NCBI GenBank assembly: GCA_964535715.1
Contig: CAZHUO010000017.1
Coordinates: 1-32,091 of the forward strand
Direction: 5' to 3'
From: CAZCCC01 sp964535715
Lineage (GTDB): Bacteria > Patescibacteriota > Patescibacteriia > Buchananbacterales > UBA6539
Length of the DNA stretch: 32,091 nt
This document shows, piece after piece, positions 30,533 to 32,091 of the stretch; position 1 is the first letter of the stretch; each line of letters starts with the position of its first letter. The notes beneath the pieces were generated by a model. The model had not been told where the DNA came from, did no database searches, and saw only the letters and a program-made list of their open reading frames with translations. A program made the translations under genes and the position numbers.

Positions 30533-31570
30533 TTATAAGATCGACCGATCGTCGGCATACACTCGGGCAACGGATTTTTCCGCATGCAGGTTGTATATTG
30601 TTTCAGCCAAAATTTCGGCCAAGCTTACTTGTTCAAACCAAGGATGAAATTGGAGAAAATCTGCCGGAAAATAAAAGCTGTCAGTACAAATTACTTTAAG
30701 CAAAAATCCTTCTTTATAAAGAAATTCAAGTTTTGAAATCGCATTTTTGCAGAAATTAGCATGAGTGGCAACCATTATCACTTTTTCCGCTTTGTTTTTC
30801 TTTAAAGCTTTGGCCGTTTCAAAAATAGTGCTTGCGCTTCTGATCATATCATCCCAAATTATGACAATTTTTCCTTCAATCGGCTCGCGGATAATTATTT
30901 CCCTTGTTTCGTTTGTCTGGTAGTCTTTAATTTTTGTCGGCAGTACCGGCATAATCTGGGTATGCTTGGCAAGACGCTTTACCCTGTTGCCGCTGCCTTG
31001 GTCGACTCCGGAAATTGCGAAATTATCTCTGTTTTTTTCATCGAGAATATTATAAGAAGAATTCAGGTGCCTGAGCAATGTTCCGGAAGCATATATTCCG
31101 AAAAAATTGCACTTGTTGCGGTCAAAAAATCCTTTAACGGCATCATTATGGACATCAACTGAAATTACCCTGGTTGCGCCTGATATGGTAAGCATGTCGG
31201 CAGCCAGCCTGGCAGTCAACGGCTCTCTTTCCCGAGGCTTGTCTTGGCAGGCATAAGCATACCATGGGGAGACAATATTGCGGTAAAAAGCGTCGCATTC
31301 GGTCAATGCGGCAGTTGCCGAGCAAAGCTCAAAAAAGATATCCTGCCGGCTGTGCGAGTAGCTGAATGACGGCGTTTGTACCAAATAAGTATCCGCGCCG
31401 CGGACGCTGTTTTCTTCGCCGCGCGGCAAAACGACTTTCAGCTCGCCGTCGGCGAAATATTTGACTTCAGCCGGTATTAATTGCCAGCCTTTGCCGATTT
31501 CTTTGTGGATTTTTTGCGCCAGTGCTTCAGCGCCGGGCAGATAAACTAAGATTGGTTTTCTTCTTGACAT
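30533..31570 (-). CDS. prs: Ribose-phosphate pyrophosphokinase
   Basis: 345-aa PRPP synthetase-like protein making phosphoribosyl pyrophosphate from ribose-5-phosphate and ATP. Recognised by FADGELKVVLPRGEENSVRG at the N-terminus, the flexible catalytic loop YACQDKPREREPLTARLAAD, SVDVHNDAVKGFF (metal site), and the PRPP-binding loop at D240 (WDDMIRSASTIFETA). Usual enzymes are about 315 aa and read DDMxDTAGT in that loop, so this is a divergent member. GGAGGAC lies 5-11 nt before the ATG. It is convergent with the S8 gene. Confidence 0.88.
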   Translation of the reverse strand: MSRRKPILVYLPGAEALAQKIHKEIGKGWQLIPAEVKYFADGELKVVLPRGEENSVRGADTYLVQTPSFSYSHSRQDIFFELCSATAALTECDAFYRNIVSPWYAYACQDKPREREPLTARLAADMLTISGATRVISVDVHNDAVKGFFDRNKCNFFGIYASGTLLRHLNSSYNILDEKNRDNFAISGVDQGSGNRVKRLAKHTQIMPVLPTKIKDYQTNETREIIIREPIEGKIVIIWDDMIRSASTIFETAKALKKNKAEKVIMVATHANFCKNAISKLEFLYKEGFLLKVICTDSFYFPADFLQFHPWFEQVSLAEILAETIYNLHAEKSVARVYADDRSIL

Positions 31571-31623
31571 ATTTTGTCCTCCATTTTTTATTTAGCTAAA
31601 GACTTTTAAAGGAACGGGATTTT

Positions 31624-31653
31624 ATTTTACCACCCCTGGCTTTTTTTTGTCAA
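31624..31653 (-). promoter_or_regulatory. Promoter for prs
   Basis: On the minus strand TTGACA (31653-31648), 18 nt, TAAAAT (31629-31624), about 50 nt before the prs start. Confidence 0.65.
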
Positions 31654-31673
31654 AAGAATTTAGATATGAGCCT

Positions 31674-31741
31674 ATAAAAGCGAGTAAGAGTGAATAAAAG
31701 TAAATTAAAGCTGGCTTGATTTACTTTTTACTCGCTTTTAT
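31674..31741. repeat. Long AT-rich palindrome upstream of prs
   Basis: A 14-bp arm containing AAAAGCGAGTAA (31674-31687) pairs with 31728-31741. The inner AAAGTAAAT/ATTTACTTT arms also pair. The rest of 31571-32091 shows no gene. Confidence 0.75.
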
Positions 31742-31896
31742 TTACTCTTATCAGCTTTTAACTATTTAAAAATTCGCATCATTTGTATTTATTCGCATAA
31801 TTAGCATCGGTGGACGCATTCGCCCGCCACGCGTTGACGATGTTTTGATAAGACCCGCGAGTCGAGGCGGGTAGTGTGCCATAACAGGCTTTGGAA

Positions 31897-31996
31897 NNNN
31901 NNNNNNNNNNNNNNNNNNNNNNNNNNNNNNNNNNNNNNNNNNNNNNNNNNNNNNNNNNNNNNNNNNNNNNNNNNNNNNNNNNNNNNNNNNNNNNNN
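31897..31996. other. Assembly gap (100 N)
   Basis: Run of exactly 100 N next to a tandem repeat; the true length is unknown. Confidence 0.99.
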
Positions 31997-32091
31997 CATA
32001 ATATTCGGATGAGCGTATTCGTAGTACGCCATGACGGGCTTTGGAACATAATATTCGGATGAGCGTATTCGTAGTACGCCATGACGGGCTT
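31997..32091. repeat. 50-bp tandem repeat at scaffold end
   Basis: A 50-bp unit beginning CATAATATTCGGATGAGCG and ending GGGCTTTGGAA occurs at 31997-32046 and, truncated by the window end, at 32047-32091, identical over 45 bp. A degenerate unit end (GTGTGCCATAACAGGCTTTG) is visible just before the N gap, so the array spans the gap. 50 is not a multiple of 3, which argues against protein repeats. Confidence 0.8.

Noticed and set aside
31997..32091. CRISPR array at the scaffold end
   Set aside because: Units are contiguous identical 50-bp copies with no spacers, and no cas genes are seen.

Overview
The window looks like an assembled metagenomic scaffold (two 100-base N gaps, 5974-6073 and 31897-31996) from a small-genome, AT-rich bacterium. 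A Patescibacteria/CPR-type organism is the best guess. This is an inference from the low GC of the housekeeping genes, the calcium-repeat L,D-transpeptidase, single-domain receiver proteins, a TrmB-family regulator, a NIF3-like protein, a giant secreted subtilase and the many short CCCGCC...GGCGGG palindromes. No tRNA, rRNA, CRISPR array or recognisable integrase/transposase was seen.

Layout. 1-5.9 kb: secreted L,D-transpeptidase, then a tight argS / FAD-oxidoreductase / GT-C glycosyltransferase run. 5.9-7.5 kb: palindromic repeats abutting broken 5' ends of response-regulator genes, two intact receiver proteins and a ferredoxin. 7.5-11.7 kb: two small proteins, a 907-aa protein with a GNAT-like C-terminus, and a convergent TrmB-type regulator. 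11.77-11.92 kb: two divergent promoters, both TTGACA-17-TATAAT. 11.9-20.1 kb: the unusual region (below). 20.1-32.1 kb: coiled-coil protein, a GIY-YIG gene bounded by perfect 19-bp inverted repeats, ileS, a NIF3-like gene, a 1708-aa S8 peptidase between two 57-bp direct repeats, divergently oriented prs, and a 50-bp tandem repeat at the scaffold end.

Main result. From the perfect promoter at 11896-11924 to a bidirectional terminator at about 20050-20083, everything on the plus strand looks like one 8.1-kb unit. It opens with about 1.05 kb of non-coding, hairpin-rich sequence. Six gene cassettes follow (160 aa; 746 aa plus a 113-aa GNAT half separated by an in-frame TAG; 252 aa with HELCH; 235 aa; 235-aa DEDDh exonuclease-like; 77-aa membrane protein). 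Their GC content is visibly higher than the host genes. A structured element recurs before every gene: hp2, a stem-loop with an asymmetric internal loop (RACU/UGA) and a variable tip, usually preceded by hp1, a GGAGRAG...CTYCTCC hairpin, and twice by an H-type pseudoknot. Seven hp2 copies are present, and compensatory base changes between copies support folding as RNA or single-stranded DNA. Two cassettes share a second covarying structure around their ribosome binding sites. Parts of the elements are shared between cassettes in a mosaic way, as if gene and flank were exchanged independently. I do not recognise this as a described RNA class, integron or phage module. Its function is unknown.
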